Origin: Williamsia herbipolensis
Lineage (GTDB): Bacteria; Actinomycetota; Actinomycetes; Mycobacteriales; Mycobacteriaceae
Reading direction: 5' to 3'
Length of the DNA: 64,000 nucleotides
NCBI RefSeq assembly: GCF_000964005.1
Contig: NZ_JXYP01000028.1
Span: 1-64,000, forward strand
The translations under genes were made by a program, and so were the position numbers. Numbering within the stretch: position 1 is the stretch's first letter; every line of letters starts with the position of its first letter. A model generated the notes under the pieces. That model did not search any database, had not been told where the DNA came from, and worked only from the letters and a program-made list of their open reading frames with translations. Shown piece by piece: positions 7,312-16,600 of the stretch.

Positions 7312-8505
7312 CTAGGAGATGAGGTCGGCGATCGGGGTGTCGGCGGCGACGGTGGCGCGCATCTTCATGACCGCGCCCGCGCGGCCCGCACCCAGGACGC
7401 CGGTGAGCACGCCGTCGCGACTGAAATAGGCGAGGAACTTGTCGCCGTCGGAGTCGATCATGTGCACGTCGTCGTCGGCGGCGGGGGTACCGAGGCACTG
7501 GATCTTGATGTCGAACTGGTCGGTCCAGAAGTAGTGCACCACCGGGGTCGTCGAGGCCCGGTCGCCCCCGACGAGCGTGTCGGCGAGCACCTTCGCCTGC
7601 TCCACCACGTGATTCCAGTGCTCGACCCGGTGGCCGAACACGCCCGACTCGTCGGACCAGATGGCGACGTCGCCGAGCGCGTAGATCCCGTCGACCGACG
7701 TCGCCCCCCGTGCGTCGCAGGCGATCCCACCACCGTGCGCGCGATCGGCGAGATCGAGACCGATCGACTCCGCGAGTCCCGTCATCGGGGTGGACCCGAT
7801 GCCCAGGACCACGATGTCGGTCTCGATCCGGGTGCCGTCGTCGAGCGCGACCGCGGTCACGCGACCGGACTCGGCGACGATCTCGTCGACACCGACCCCG
7901 GTGCGCACGGTGACGCCGCGGTCGGTGTGCAGCTTCTCCACCCGCTTGCCGATCACCGGTCCGAGCGCCGCGTTCAGCGCGGTCTCGGCGGGTTCGACGA
8001 TGGTCACCGTCGCGCCGGCGGTCGACAGGCTCGCGGCGACCTCGCACCCGATGAAGCCGGCCCCGACGACCACCACGCGCGCGCCCTCGGTCGCCGCGGC
8101 GCGCAGGGCGACGGCGTCGTCGTAGGTGCGCAGCACGTGCACGCCGGTCAGATCCGCGGTCCCCGGGAGCATGCGCGGGTCGAGACCTGTTGCCAACACC
8201 AGGGAGTCGTAGTCGACGGTGACGCCGCCGCCGACCGACACCGTGCGGGCCTCGGGGTCCACGTCGGTCACCTCGACGCCCAGGGTGAGGGTGACGTGGT
8301 TGTCGGCGTACCACTGCTCGGGCTTGAGTTCCACGAGGTCACGGTCGCCGCGCAGCACGGCCTTCGACAGCGGCGGACGGTCGTACGGGATGTGCTCCTC
8401 GCGACCGATCAGCGTGATGGCGTCGGAGAATCCCGCCTGCCGAAGGTTTTCCGCGAGACGGGCACCCGCGAGTCCCGCACCGACAACGACCACTCCACCG
8501 CTCAT
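7312..8505 (-). CDS. NAD(P)H ferredoxin/rubredoxin reductase-like FAD oxidoreductase
   Basis: 397-residue pyridine nucleotide-disulphide oxidoreductase of the ferredoxin reductase type used by P450 and dioxygenase systems. It has the N-terminal FAD motif GAGLAGARLAENLR, a second Rossmann motif GAGFIGCEVAASL for NAD(P)H, the TYDDAVALR linker and the YALGDVA FAD-contact motif. The ATG at 8505 with GAGGAGA before it begins directly with the FAD strand; upstream in-frame codons give an Arg/Trp-rich extension and are rejected. No ferredoxin is adjacent; the CYP51-operon ferredoxin 50 kb away or the CYP136 system could be partners (inference). Confidence 0.87.
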   Translation of the reverse strand: MSGGVVVVGAGLAGARLAENLRQAGFSDAITLIGREEHIPYDRPPLSKAVLRGDRDLVELKPEQWYADNHVTLTLGVEVTDVDPEARTVSVGGGVTVDYDSLVLATGLDPRMLPGTADLTGVHVLRTYDDAVALRAAATEGARVVVVGAGFIGCEVAASLSTAGATVTIVEPAETALNAALGPVIGKRVEKLHTDRGVTVRTGVGVDEIVAESGRVTAVALDDGTRIETDIVVLGIGSTPMTGLAESIGLDLADRAHGGGIACDARGATSVDGIYALGDVAIWSDESGVFGHRVEHWNHVVEQAKVLADTLVGGDRASTTPVVHYFWTDQFDIKIQCLGTPAADDDVHMIDSDGDKFLAYFSRDGVLTGVLGAGRAGAVMKMRATVAADTPIADLIS

Positions 8506-8555
8506 GCGCGTCTCCTCGAATCGGGGGCGTGCGCACGGCTCACCCGACCATCGGC

Positions 8556-9284
8556 TCATCCATCGACACCGACGGGGTACAGATCGGCCATGCGCCACCC
8601 GTCTCCGACTCTACGCATCACGACCCACCGCGCGATCGGCACCGTGGCGCGTGACGGTGAGGCCGTGGGGATGTCGATCGTCTGGGTGGCGAACACCAAC
8701 AGCCGCATGGTCTGGCCTCCGGTGGTGGCGGCCGGGGCGACCCCGACCCCGGTCACGGCGATCGACGACGAGGCGCCGGTCTCGACAGCCGAGGCCAGCG
8801 CGACATTCGGTCCCTGGCTGCGGTAGTCGGCGAGCAACCGGCCCGTCAGCAGCGGCGTGATCCGTGCGGCGCGGCGGGTGGCGGGGTCGGCGGCGAAATC
8901 GGCCGGGCCGAAGTCGAACAGCGCGGTCATCGTCGACCGCGCCGCTCCGAGCAGGGTCGGATCGGGTCCGGCGTCGTCGCGGGTGGGGCGCAACGACGCG
9001 CCCGCGAGGGTGGTCGCCAGAGCCACCAGCGCGACGGCCGCGACCACCGCATCGCGTCGGTGGACGGGGACCCGATCAATGGGGCCCTGATCTGACGGGT
9101 GCCGCCGCACGACACCGGTCCACAGGTGCGCGAGCACCCCGAGCGCGACGGCGACCGCGGGCGGCCACACCCAGGTCGGCGCACCGAGGACGACCAGCGC
9201 GGAGACGATGCCCGCGACCGCGGCCAGGCAGATCACGCCCCGGGCGGCGCGGGTCGGGGTCGACGCCGATGTGGCGGCGGTCAT
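8556..9284 (-). CDS. Mce-associated-type membrane protein, gene 4 of 4
   Basis: 242 residues. Two hydrophobic segments near the N-terminus (about 17-55), a basic loop, a third segment (about 80-100), then an extracytoplasmic domain with the pattern LFDFGPADFAADPA and a C-terminal beta region ending in RRVGDGWRMADLYPVGVDG. This resembles the NTF2-like domain of Mce-associated (Mas) proteins, which stabilise MCE lipid transporters. The ATG overlaps the upstream stop by 4 nt (ATGA). It is the last of four coupled genes; no mce genes are in the window. Confidence 0.7.
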   Translation of the reverse strand: MTAATSASTPTRAARGVICLAAVAGIVSALVVLGAPTWVWPPAVAVALGVLAHLWTGVVRRHPSDQGPIDRVPVHRRDAVVAAVALVALATTLAGASLRPTRDDAGPDPTLLGAARSTMTALFDFGPADFAADPATRRAARITPLLTGRLLADYRSQGPNVALASAVETGASSSIAVTGVGVAPAATTGGQTMRLLVFATQTIDIPTASPSRATVPIARWVVMRRVGDGWRMADLYPVGVDG

Positions 9285-9886
9285 CGCAGCTGCGCCCGGT
9301 CGATGGTCCACCCGCGCGCGCCGTGGATCATGCGGACGTCGAGCACGAGTCGTCCGTCGGTCGCCGATCCACCGAGCAGCGCGGGGTTGGTGGCCTCGGC
9401 GACGACGAGCAGGTCGACCGGGGATCGAGCCGCATCGCCGACGACGCCGGCCGCGACGACCTGTCCGGTACCCGGTAGCCGTTGTGCCGCAACCGCTGCG
9501 GTGATCTCGGCGGCCGAACCGTCGATCCTGCGGAGGAAATCCCCGCTGCTCACCCGGCGGACCGACGCGAGATACCGCTCGGGGTCGGCGGGGTCGGCGG
9601 TGAGCACCGTGGCCACGGCCGCGCGCGTCGCGACGACCACGGCCTCGGCCCGGCCGCGTTCGTCGTCGGCCCGGACCGAGAAGACGCAGACGACGATCCC
9701 CGCGACGGTCGCGGCGACCACCACGACGATCGCGATCAGGACCGCGACGCGGCGTGTGCGCCGAGTGCCACCATCGTCGCTCGATCGCCCCGGCCCCGTG
9801 TCGACCTCCGTCGCCGCCACCGCGGCCTCGGCTCGTTCCAGGCGTTCGCGCGCGGCGGTGACCCGGGCCGATTCGGATGCGCTCAC
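9281..9886 (-). CDS. Mce-associated-type membrane protein, gene 3 of 4
   Basis: 201 residues from a GTG start that overlaps the preceding stop by 4 nt (GTGA). N-terminal charged helix (about 5-25, coiled-coil like), one membrane segment (VAVLIAIVVVVAATVAGIVV, about 47-66), then a periplasm-facing domain: RYLASVRRVSSGDFLRRI and a closing strand with RGWTIDRAQL. This helix-TM-NTF2-like layout is that of Mce-associated proteins. The upstream in-frame extension is only the shadow of the neighbouring gene. Confidence 0.75.
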   Translation of the reverse strand: MSASESARVTAARERLERAEAAVAATEVDTGPGRSSDDGGTRRTRRVAVLIAIVVVVAATVAGIVVCVFSVRADDERGRAEAVVVATRAAVATVLTADPADPERYLASVRRVSSGDFLRRIDGSAAEITAAVAAQRLPGTGQVVAAGVVGDAARSPVDLLVVAEATNPALLGGSATDGRLVLDVRMIHGARGWTIDRAQLR

Positions 9887-10536
9887 CGCAGCACCTCCAG
9901 CGTCGCGACCCGCCAGCGATCGTCCACGCGGCGCAGGTGCGCGGCGAGAACCCTTCCCACCGTGGACGTGTCGGTCCCCTGCCGCTCGGTGACGTTCACC
10001 GCGACCACCACATCCGCACCCTCGCCGGACACGGCGGTGACTCCGGTCTCGACGGGTACGCACCCGGCGGTGACGTCGGCACCGGACGGCTGCGGGCCGT
10101 CGAGGGCGCCCGCGCCCGACCGCAGTCGGTCGGCCAGATCGGCGGTGGCGGCATCGAGGGCCGCGGCACGGGCGGCATCGGTTCCGCGGTCGACGACCCG
10201 GCACACCAGCGGCCCGGCGTCGCGCGACGCGGTGTCGGCCGCGCGATCGACCGCACGTCGGTCGACAAGGTGCGTCGCGCTCACCGCGACCACCGCTGCG
10301 AGGGTCACCGCGAGCACGAGAGTCGTTGTCGCGAGCAGGTTCCGACGTCGGCGGGACACCGAACCGATGCCGACGACGACGGCCGCGACAGCGACGACCG
10401 TCACGACCGACGACACCCACCACGGGGCCCACCCGACCAACGCCCCGAGCCACACCGCAGCCGCACCCGCCGCGATCACCGCGCCGGGCAGCGACAGCCG
10501 GGACCCGACGGCGGTCACGGGGGTCACGGGGGTCAC
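9883..10536 (-). CDS. Mce-associated-type membrane protein, gene 2 of 4
   Basis: 217 residues from a GTG at 10536 that overlaps the previous stop by 4 nt. Two N-terminal membrane segments (about 17-38 and 42-60), a basic RRRRN loop, a third segment (about 68-88), then an extracytoplasmic domain with two cysteines (LVCRVVDRG and TAGCVPVE) that could form a disulphide, ending DDRWRVATLEVLR. The terminal motif matches its neighbours, so all four probably arose by duplication. Confidence 0.7.
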   Translation of the reverse strand: MTPVTPVTAVGSRLSLPGAVIAAGAAAVWLGALVGWAPWWVSSVVTVVAVAAVVVGIGSVSRRRRNLLATTTLVLAVTLAAVVAVSATHLVDRRAVDRAADTASRDAGPLVCRVVDRGTDAARAAALDAATADLADRLRSGAGALDGPQPSGADVTAGCVPVETGVTAVSGEGADVVVAVNVTERQGTDTSTVGRVLAAHLRRVDDRWRVATLEVLR

Positions 10537-11141
10537 GGGAGGAACTCCACGCGCGACAGTTTCAGCTCGCCCGCGTTCGGTGTGCTCGAGTCGGGTTCGA
10601 TGCGCACCATGAGTCGGAAGCGATTCGGCGCCGTCGCCGTGTCCGCCTCTCCTGGGGTGGATTCGCCTGTCCCGGAACGGGTGAGGACCACGGCGGTGAC
10701 CAGGACCTCGGCGGTGTCGCCGTCACGACCGGCCAGCGCGACTCCGTCGACACTGCCGGTCGCAACGGTGCCGAGACGGGTCACGAGGGTGCGGTAGGCG
10801 CCGGTCGACTGCGCGAACTCGTCGCGGAACGACCCGGTCGAGGCGTCCAGGATCTGCCGCGCGCGATCGGGGTCCCGCGCGTCGGGCAGCAGGAGCGCCG
10901 ACACGGTGGTCTGCGCGGCGGTGGTGAAGTCGGTGTCGCGGTACACGGTCTGTGTCCCCCGCACCACGAGGACGACGAACGTGGCGATCACGAGCGAGAC
11001 CACGAGGACACCCGCGGCGAGAAACCATCGGGGGGTGCGGGCGTGCGGATCGCCGGTGCCGAGGAGTCGGTCGAGGTCCCGACGTGCCGCCGACAACTCG
11101 TGTCGAGCCTGTCGGCGGGCAGAACGAGACGAACGCGCCAC
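10533..11141 (-). CDS. Mce-associated-type membrane protein, gene 1 of 4
   Basis: 202 residues. The start is the GTG at 11141, chosen because GGAGG lies 5 nt upstream; codons farther upstream lack a ribosome site. Order: basic helix (1-35), one membrane segment (WFLAAGVLVVSLVIATFVVLV, about 39-60), then an NTF2-like extracytoplasmic domain with YRDTDFTTAAQTTVSALL and a C-terminal strand RVEFLP. It is first in the coupled operon, and diverges from the APC permease at 11292. Confidence 0.75.
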   Translation of the reverse strand: MARSSRSARRQARHELSAARRDLDRLLGTGDPHARTPRWFLAAGVLVVSLVIATFVVLVVRGTQTVYRDTDFTTAAQTTVSALLLPDARDPDRARQILDASTGSFRDEFAQSTGAYRTLVTRLGTVATGSVDGVALAGRDGDTAEVLVTAVVLTRSGTGESTPGEADTATAPNRFRLMVRIEPDSSTPNAGELKLSRVEFLP

Positions 11142-11291
11142 GATCACCTCCACGCCCACCTGCGGTACCGACCCCGCGCCAAGAGTAGCGGCGCGGGGCG
11201 CACCCACTGTCGCATCCACACCGCGCCGACGTCCCCGCGATGCTTTGATGGTCTCTCGACCGTCGTCGAGCTTCCCGTCGGAGGAGTCGCA

Positions 11292-12752
11292 GTGGCCACA
11301 CGATCACCCCACCCCGCACCCCTCACGCGCGCGACGTTGCTGCGCCGCAAACCGATCCCCACCGGATGGAAGGCCGAGGCCGACACCGGCCTCAAGCGGA
11401 ACATCACCACCGTGCAGCTCGCGAGCTTCGGCATCGGCTCGACCATCGGCACCGGCATCTTCTTCGTCATGGCCGAGGCCGTGCCCGAGGCCGGACCGTC
11501 GGTCATCATCTCGTTCGTGTTCGCGGGTATCGCCGCCGGGCTCGCCGCGCTCTGCTACGCCGAGATGGCGTCGTCGGTGCCGGTCTCGGGGTCGACCTAC
11601 TCCTACGCCTACGCGACCCTCGGCGAGTTCGCCGGCATGGCCGTCGCCGGCTGCCTCCTCCTCGAGTACGGGGTGTCGACGGCAGCGGTGTCGGTCGGCT
11701 GGAGTGGCTATCTCAACGAACTCCTCGGCGACCTGCACATACCGCAGATCCCGCACGCCCTCACCGCGGCACCCTTCGACGACGATCCCGGCGCGATCAA
11801 CCTCCCGGCGATGATCCTCGTGGGGATGTGCGCGATCCTGCTGATCCGCGGGGCCAGCGAATCGGCCCGCGCCAACGCGATCATGGTGTTCATCAAGATC
11901 GGTGTCCTCGCGATGTTCGCGGTCATCGCCTTCACCGCGTTCAACGACGACAACCTGACGCCGTTCTTCGCCGACGGGGCGCACGGGGTGACCCTCGCGG
12001 CGGGCACCATCTTCTTCTCCTTCATCGGACTCGACACCATCTCGACCGCCGGCGAGGAGGTGAAGGATCCGCAGAGGACTATGCCGCGCGCGCTGATCGC
12101 GGCGCTGATCACCGTCGTCCTCGTCTACGTGCTGGTGTCACTGGCCGCCGTCGCGGCCCAGCCGTCGAGCGAGTTCGCCGCCCAGCAGGACGCCGGCCTC
12201 GCCCAGATCCTCAACAACGTCACCGGGGCGACCTGGCCGTCGCTGGTCCTCTCCGCGGGTGCGGTCATCTCGATCTTCTCGGTCACCCTCGTGACGCTGT
12301 ACGGCCAGACCCGCATCCTGTTCGCGATGGGTCGCGACGGCATGCTGCCAGAGTTCTTCACCCGGGTGAACCCGCGGACCCTGACCCCGGTGAACAACAC
12401 CATCGTCGTCGCGATCGTCGTGGCGATCCTCGCCGGCTTCATCCCGCTGGACTACCTCGCCGACATGGTGTCGATCGGCACCCTCGTCGCCTTCATCGTG
12501 GTGAGCCTCGGGGTGATCATCCTGCGTCGCCGCGAACCGGATCTGGACCGACCGTTCCGGGTGCCGCTCTACCCACTCACCCCGATACTCGCCATCGCCG
12601 CGTGCGGCTACATCCTCTACGGATTGCACTGGTACACCTTCGTGTTCTTCGGACTGTGGGTGTCGGCGGTGCTCGTGTTCTACCTGGTGTGGGGGCGTCA
12701 CCACTCCGCACTCAACACCGGCCGTCCCGATCCCCTGCAGGCCGCGCCGTGA
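11292..12752 (+). CDS. APC-superfamily cationic amino acid-type permease
   Basis: 486-residue secondary transporter with about 12 membrane helices. Signature parts: GIGSTIGTGIFFVMAEA in helix 1 (substrate/ion loop), CYAEMASSVPVSGSTYSYAYATLGE, FFSFIGLDTISTAGEEVKDPQRTMPRAL in helix 6-7, and RILFAMGRDGMLPEFF. This layout is that of the CAT/YfnA branch (basic or branched amino acids); the substrate is not certain. The GTG at 11292 has GGAGGAG 6 nt upstream. Its stop overlaps the start of the universal stress protein gene (GTGA), suggesting co-translation and perhaps regulation of transport by the stress protein. Confidence 0.88.
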   Translation: MATRSPHPAPLTRATLLRRKPIPTGWKAEADTGLKRNITTVQLASFGIGSTIGTGIFFVMAEAVPEAGPSVIISFVFAGIAAGLAALCYAEMASSVPVSGSTYSYAYATLGEFAGMAVAGCLLLEYGVSTAAVSVGWSGYLNELLGDLHIPQIPHALTAAPFDDDPGAINLPAMILVGMCAILLIRGASESARANAIMVFIKIGVLAMFAVIAFTAFNDDNLTPFFADGAHGVTLAAGTIFFSFIGLDTISTAGEEVKDPQRTMPRALIAALITVVLVYVLVSLAAVAAQPSSEFAAQQDAGLAQILNNVTGATWPSLVLSAGAVISIFSVTLVTLYGQTRILFAMGRDGMLPEFFTRVNPRTLTPVNNTIVVAIVVAILAGFIPLDYLADMVSIGTLVAFIVVSLGVIILRRREPDLDRPFRVPLYPLTPILAIAACGYILYGLHWYTFVFFGLWVSAVLVFYLVWGRHHSALNTGRPDPLQAAP

Positions 12753-13630
12753 CCGTCGTCGTCGGGTACCGACCGGGGGTCGGCGGCGAGGCCGGTCTCG
12801 CGCTGGCGACCGAGCTGTGCCGGTCGCTGCGGCGCGACCTGGCCGTCGTGATCGCGCTCCCCCGCCCCTGGTCGGTGCCGTCGATGGCCAAGGTCGACGC
12901 CGAGTTCGCCGCCTACGCACAACGTCTGGGCGACGATGCCGAATCGTCGGCACGCGCCGCCCTGGAACGGCACCCGGTCCCGACGGCGGTCACGGTGCAC
13001 CGCGTCGCCGAACGGTCGGTGAGCGCGGCCCTGGCCACCGCCACCCGCCGACTCGGCGCGACGATGCTCGTGATGGGCACCCGACGCCAGACCGGCGGCC
13101 ACATCACGCTCGGCTCGACGACGGGGCGGATGGTGCACTCCAGCGAGATCCCGCTCGCGCTCGCCCCGCCCGGACACGAGGTGGCGCCCGATCGACCGGG
13201 CATCGCCGGCATCACGTGCGCCTACTCGGCGACGTCGGAGGGCAACCAGGCCGTCGCCCGCGCCGCGGAGATGGCGGCCGACGCCGGGGTTCGCCTGCGG
13301 GTGGCCAGCTTCGGCGTCGCGCCGACCGACATGTATCCGCCCGAGGTCGGTCTCGGTGCCGAACGCGGCGTGCTCGCCGCATGGCGAGAACAGGCGGGTG
13401 TCGCTCTGACGCGGCTGGTCTCGTCCGGCGTCGTCGACGCCGACACCGAGACCGTCGTCGCCACCGGCACCGATTACGCGGCCGCCCTCGCCGCCGTCGA
13501 CTGGCCCGCCGGGGAGGTGCTCGCGCTGGGCACCACCCCGCGCAGCGGCGTCAAGCGCGTCTTCCTCGGATCGACCGCGACCCGGATCCTCGGCGGCGCA
13601 ACGGTTCCCACGATCGTGCTGCCCGGCTGA
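12749..13630 (+). CDS. Universal stress protein with two Usp domains
   Basis: 293 residues comprising two Usp folds (about 1-145 and 150-293). Each ends with the nucleotide-binding pattern G-x2-G-x9-GS/T: MGTRRQTGGHITLGSTTGRMV in the first and a related LGTTPRSGVKRVFLGSTATRIL-like run in the second, so ATP binding is likely. Starts at a GTG overlapping the permease stop by 4 nt. Usp genes coupled to APC permeases are frequent in actinobacteria. It converges on the STAND gene with a 16-nt gap. Confidence 0.87.
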   Translation: MTVVVGYRPGVGGEAGLALATELCRSLRRDLAVVIALPRPWSVPSMAKVDAEFAAYAQRLGDDAESSARAALERHPVPTAVTVHRVAERSVSAALATATRRLGATMLVMGTRRQTGGHITLGSTTGRMVHSSEIPLALAPPGHEVAPDRPGIAGITCAYSATSEGNQAVARAAEMAADAGVRLRVASFGVAPTDMYPPEVGLGAERGVLAAWREQAGVALTRLVSSGVVDADTETVVATGTDYAAALAAVDWPAGEVLALGTTPRSGVKRVFLGSTATRILGGATVPTIVLPG

Positions 13631-13646
13631 CGAGCGGCTGGGCCCG

Positions 13647-16600
13647 TCAGCGACAGGTCGGTCGGTAGGTGTCGACCGGGAGGAACCGTGACCACTCGGC
13701 CTCGGTGATCGGCGCCGTGCCCGACGCGCAGACCTGTTCCACAATGGCGTCGGGGTCGACCAGCCACGATTGGACAACGCCGCGAGCACCCACCGCCAGA
13801 ACCGTGCGGTCGTCAGGCCCGAACACCACGTCGTAGATGCGGCCCGGGTACGCCTGCAGCTGCGCCCTCACCTGCGCCTGGCCCGGCTTGCGCACATCCC
13901 AGATCCACACCTTGCCGTCGGCTCCGGCAGCGACGACCCGCGTGCCGTCGCGCGAGAACGCCCCACTGTAGAGAGAGCTTCCGGGGCCGGTGATGGTATC
14001 GGTCACCACCGGGGCCCGCGGGTTGCCTATGTCGAGGATCTTCACCTCCTTCGTCGACGAGGTGACGACCACATGGCGCTGATCCGGACTGAATCGAGCG
14101 GCGAGCGCGTACGAGGCGAACAACCGCGTCTTGGACAGGATGCCGGGCTTCGCCGGATCGGTCAGATCGACCAGAACCGCATCCCCGGTGAGGGTCGCGA
14201 CGATCGCACGTCGTCCGTCCGACGACAACGTCGCCCACACCATTCCCGAGCCGACGTCCACCCCCGACACTCGACGGGGCCGCGAACGGTCGGCGATGTC
14301 GATGACGACCAGCGAGGTGGACGCCACCGTGCCGGCCACCGCGAGACGGGATCGATCGCTGACGTCGACGGTCTCAGTGAGTCCGGGAAGGCCCATGGGG
14401 GTCGAGCCGACAACCTGCGGGCGAGCCGGATCGGCGAAATCGACAACGTAGAGTTCGCCGTCGGCCGAACCGACCGCCGCGGTGGTGCCGTCGCCGGTGA
14501 GCGACAGGGTGCCGAAGGTCTGGCCCGGCGGAGGGGGAACCGACGGTCCGCGTCGGCTAATCACGGCACCTGGGCCGACCGCCCACTGACTGAGCGAACC
14601 GTCCTCCGCAGCGAAATGCGTGACGAAGTGGGTTCCGTTCGCGTCAGGTGCCAACTTGAAGGTCTCGGCGACGCTCGCCTGCACCGACGGATGCCCGGAC
14701 GGCCACACCTTCAGCGTCCCGTCCTCCGACGCCGCGACCACGGTGTTCCCCACGAACACCGCGGAATCGACCACGGCCCCGCTGCGCAGCACCCGGGTGT
14801 CCTCACCGCCGGTCAGGTCGAAGACGCGGGTGGTGTTGTCCGAGCTCGCTCCGAGCAGGTATCGGCCGTCGGCACTGTACGCGACGCCGTTGACATAGCT
14901 CTCGAATGAATCGAAGTCGCGCTGCAGCAACGGCCGTGTGGGGTCAACCATCGAGTAGGTCTTGATGTCTCGACTGTTGATGCCCACGGCCAGGTCGCCG
15001 TTCGGGGAGAACGCCGTGTCGGTCGCGGCGACGTTCTTCGCGCCGGGTAGACCCACCGACGCGACGATGCCCGGGCTCGGAGTGTCGAGGGAATAGATGT
15101 CGAACCGGTTCTTGCCGCTGGCCGCGGCGAGGTGGCGCCCGTCCGGCGAGAACGCGACCGTTGTGCCGTCGCCGACCGCATCGGCGGGCATGCGCACCGG
15201 GTCCCAGCGTGTCCGCGAGACCAACGCAGCCGGCGACGAGCTCGCCGGGATGGCCGCCGAGAGCCGGAACAGGAGCACCCCCGCGCCGTCGACGGCGACC
15301 GCGAGGAGATTCCCCCGGCGGTTGACGGCCACGTCGCGGATGACACCGCTGACCGGCGGGGCATCGGTGGTGACCCGGGGGTTGGCCGGATTCGACAGGT
15401 CCCACAGAGTCAGGGTGTCGCCGCCCCCGACGAACAGCTGCCGGGAGTCGGCGCCGAAGGCGACGCCACTGAGTGGCGTGTCCTTCCGTCCGGCTCCGAA
15501 GGTCGCGATCTGTCGGTCGATCCCCCGGGAGCCGGTGCGGTAGAGCCGGATGCGGTCGTCGGAGCCGACGACCGCGACGAGCGATCCGTCGGGGGATGCC
15601 GCGACCTTGGCGGGCCCCTCGGCGGTGAGCAGTCGGGTCGGGATGGGCGCGGCGGTGTTGTCGATCAGTGCCGATCGCGCCTCGACCGTCGGCGAGATGC
15701 GGTAGGCGACCATGGCCAGCTGCATCGACAACGCGGGGTCGATGAGGCGCTGCTGGTCGGACTGCACCGCGAGGCGCGTCGACAACGCGTCCTGCCGTAG
15801 CGTCTCGGCGGTCTCCTTCTGGTCGACGGCGTCGGTGCGGGCGACGACGGCGACCACCGCGGCCAGCATCGCGACGACCGCGAACACCGTCGCGGCGGCG
15901 GCGTAGGTGCGGAGCTGTCGGATGCGTCGGCGATCGACCGACTGCAGGCGGACGCTGCGGGCGTTGGCGAGATCGAGGAAGCGCTGTTCGTCCGCACTGA
16001 TCCGCGCACCGTTCTCCGGCGACCGCGCGAACTCGTTGAACAGGTCCAGGCGACCGCCGTACGGGAGCAGCTCGGGGGCCTCGTCGGCGTTGGACCACAC
16101 CGCCAGCACCGCCTGCAGGCGTCGGTGCTCGAGCAGGTTGTCACGATCCTCGTAGATCCACTGGCGCAGGCGTGGCCACGCCGACAGCAGCGCCTCGTGG
16201 GTGACCTCGGCGTAGGTGTCGCCGACGGTGACCAGTCGGGCGGCGGCGAACCGGTCGAGAACAGCGGCCGCGCGTCGTTCTCGGACGTCTCGCCGCGTCT
16301 CGGGCAGTTCGACGTTCGGCGGGAACCCGAGTTCGGACAGTGGTGCCCGGCGGCGTGACGCGGAGTCCTCGTCGACGTGGGCCATGGCGAGCAGCTGACG
16401 TCGCGCGACGCCCTTCTCGGCGTAGTCGAGTTCGGCGTACACCCGCTCGGCGGTCTGCTCCACCGCGCCGCTGATCCGACCGGTGGCGAGATAGTCGCCG
16501 ACGGTGAGGGTCCGTTTGTCCGACTGCGTCCAGGTCGACAGCAGCGCGTGCGACAGCAGCGGCAGCGACCCCGCACCGATCCCCGCGGCCCCGGGACGAA

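Noticed and set aside
6436-8826. A 796-codon plus-strand open frame over AlkD and the ferredoxin reductase
   Set aside because: Antisense to two well-supported genes; only low-complexity residues.
10326-11291. An upstream extension of the APC permease frame
   Set aside because: The first ~320 codons lie antisense to Mce-associated genes; the permease fold starts after the GTG at 11292 with a good ribosome site.
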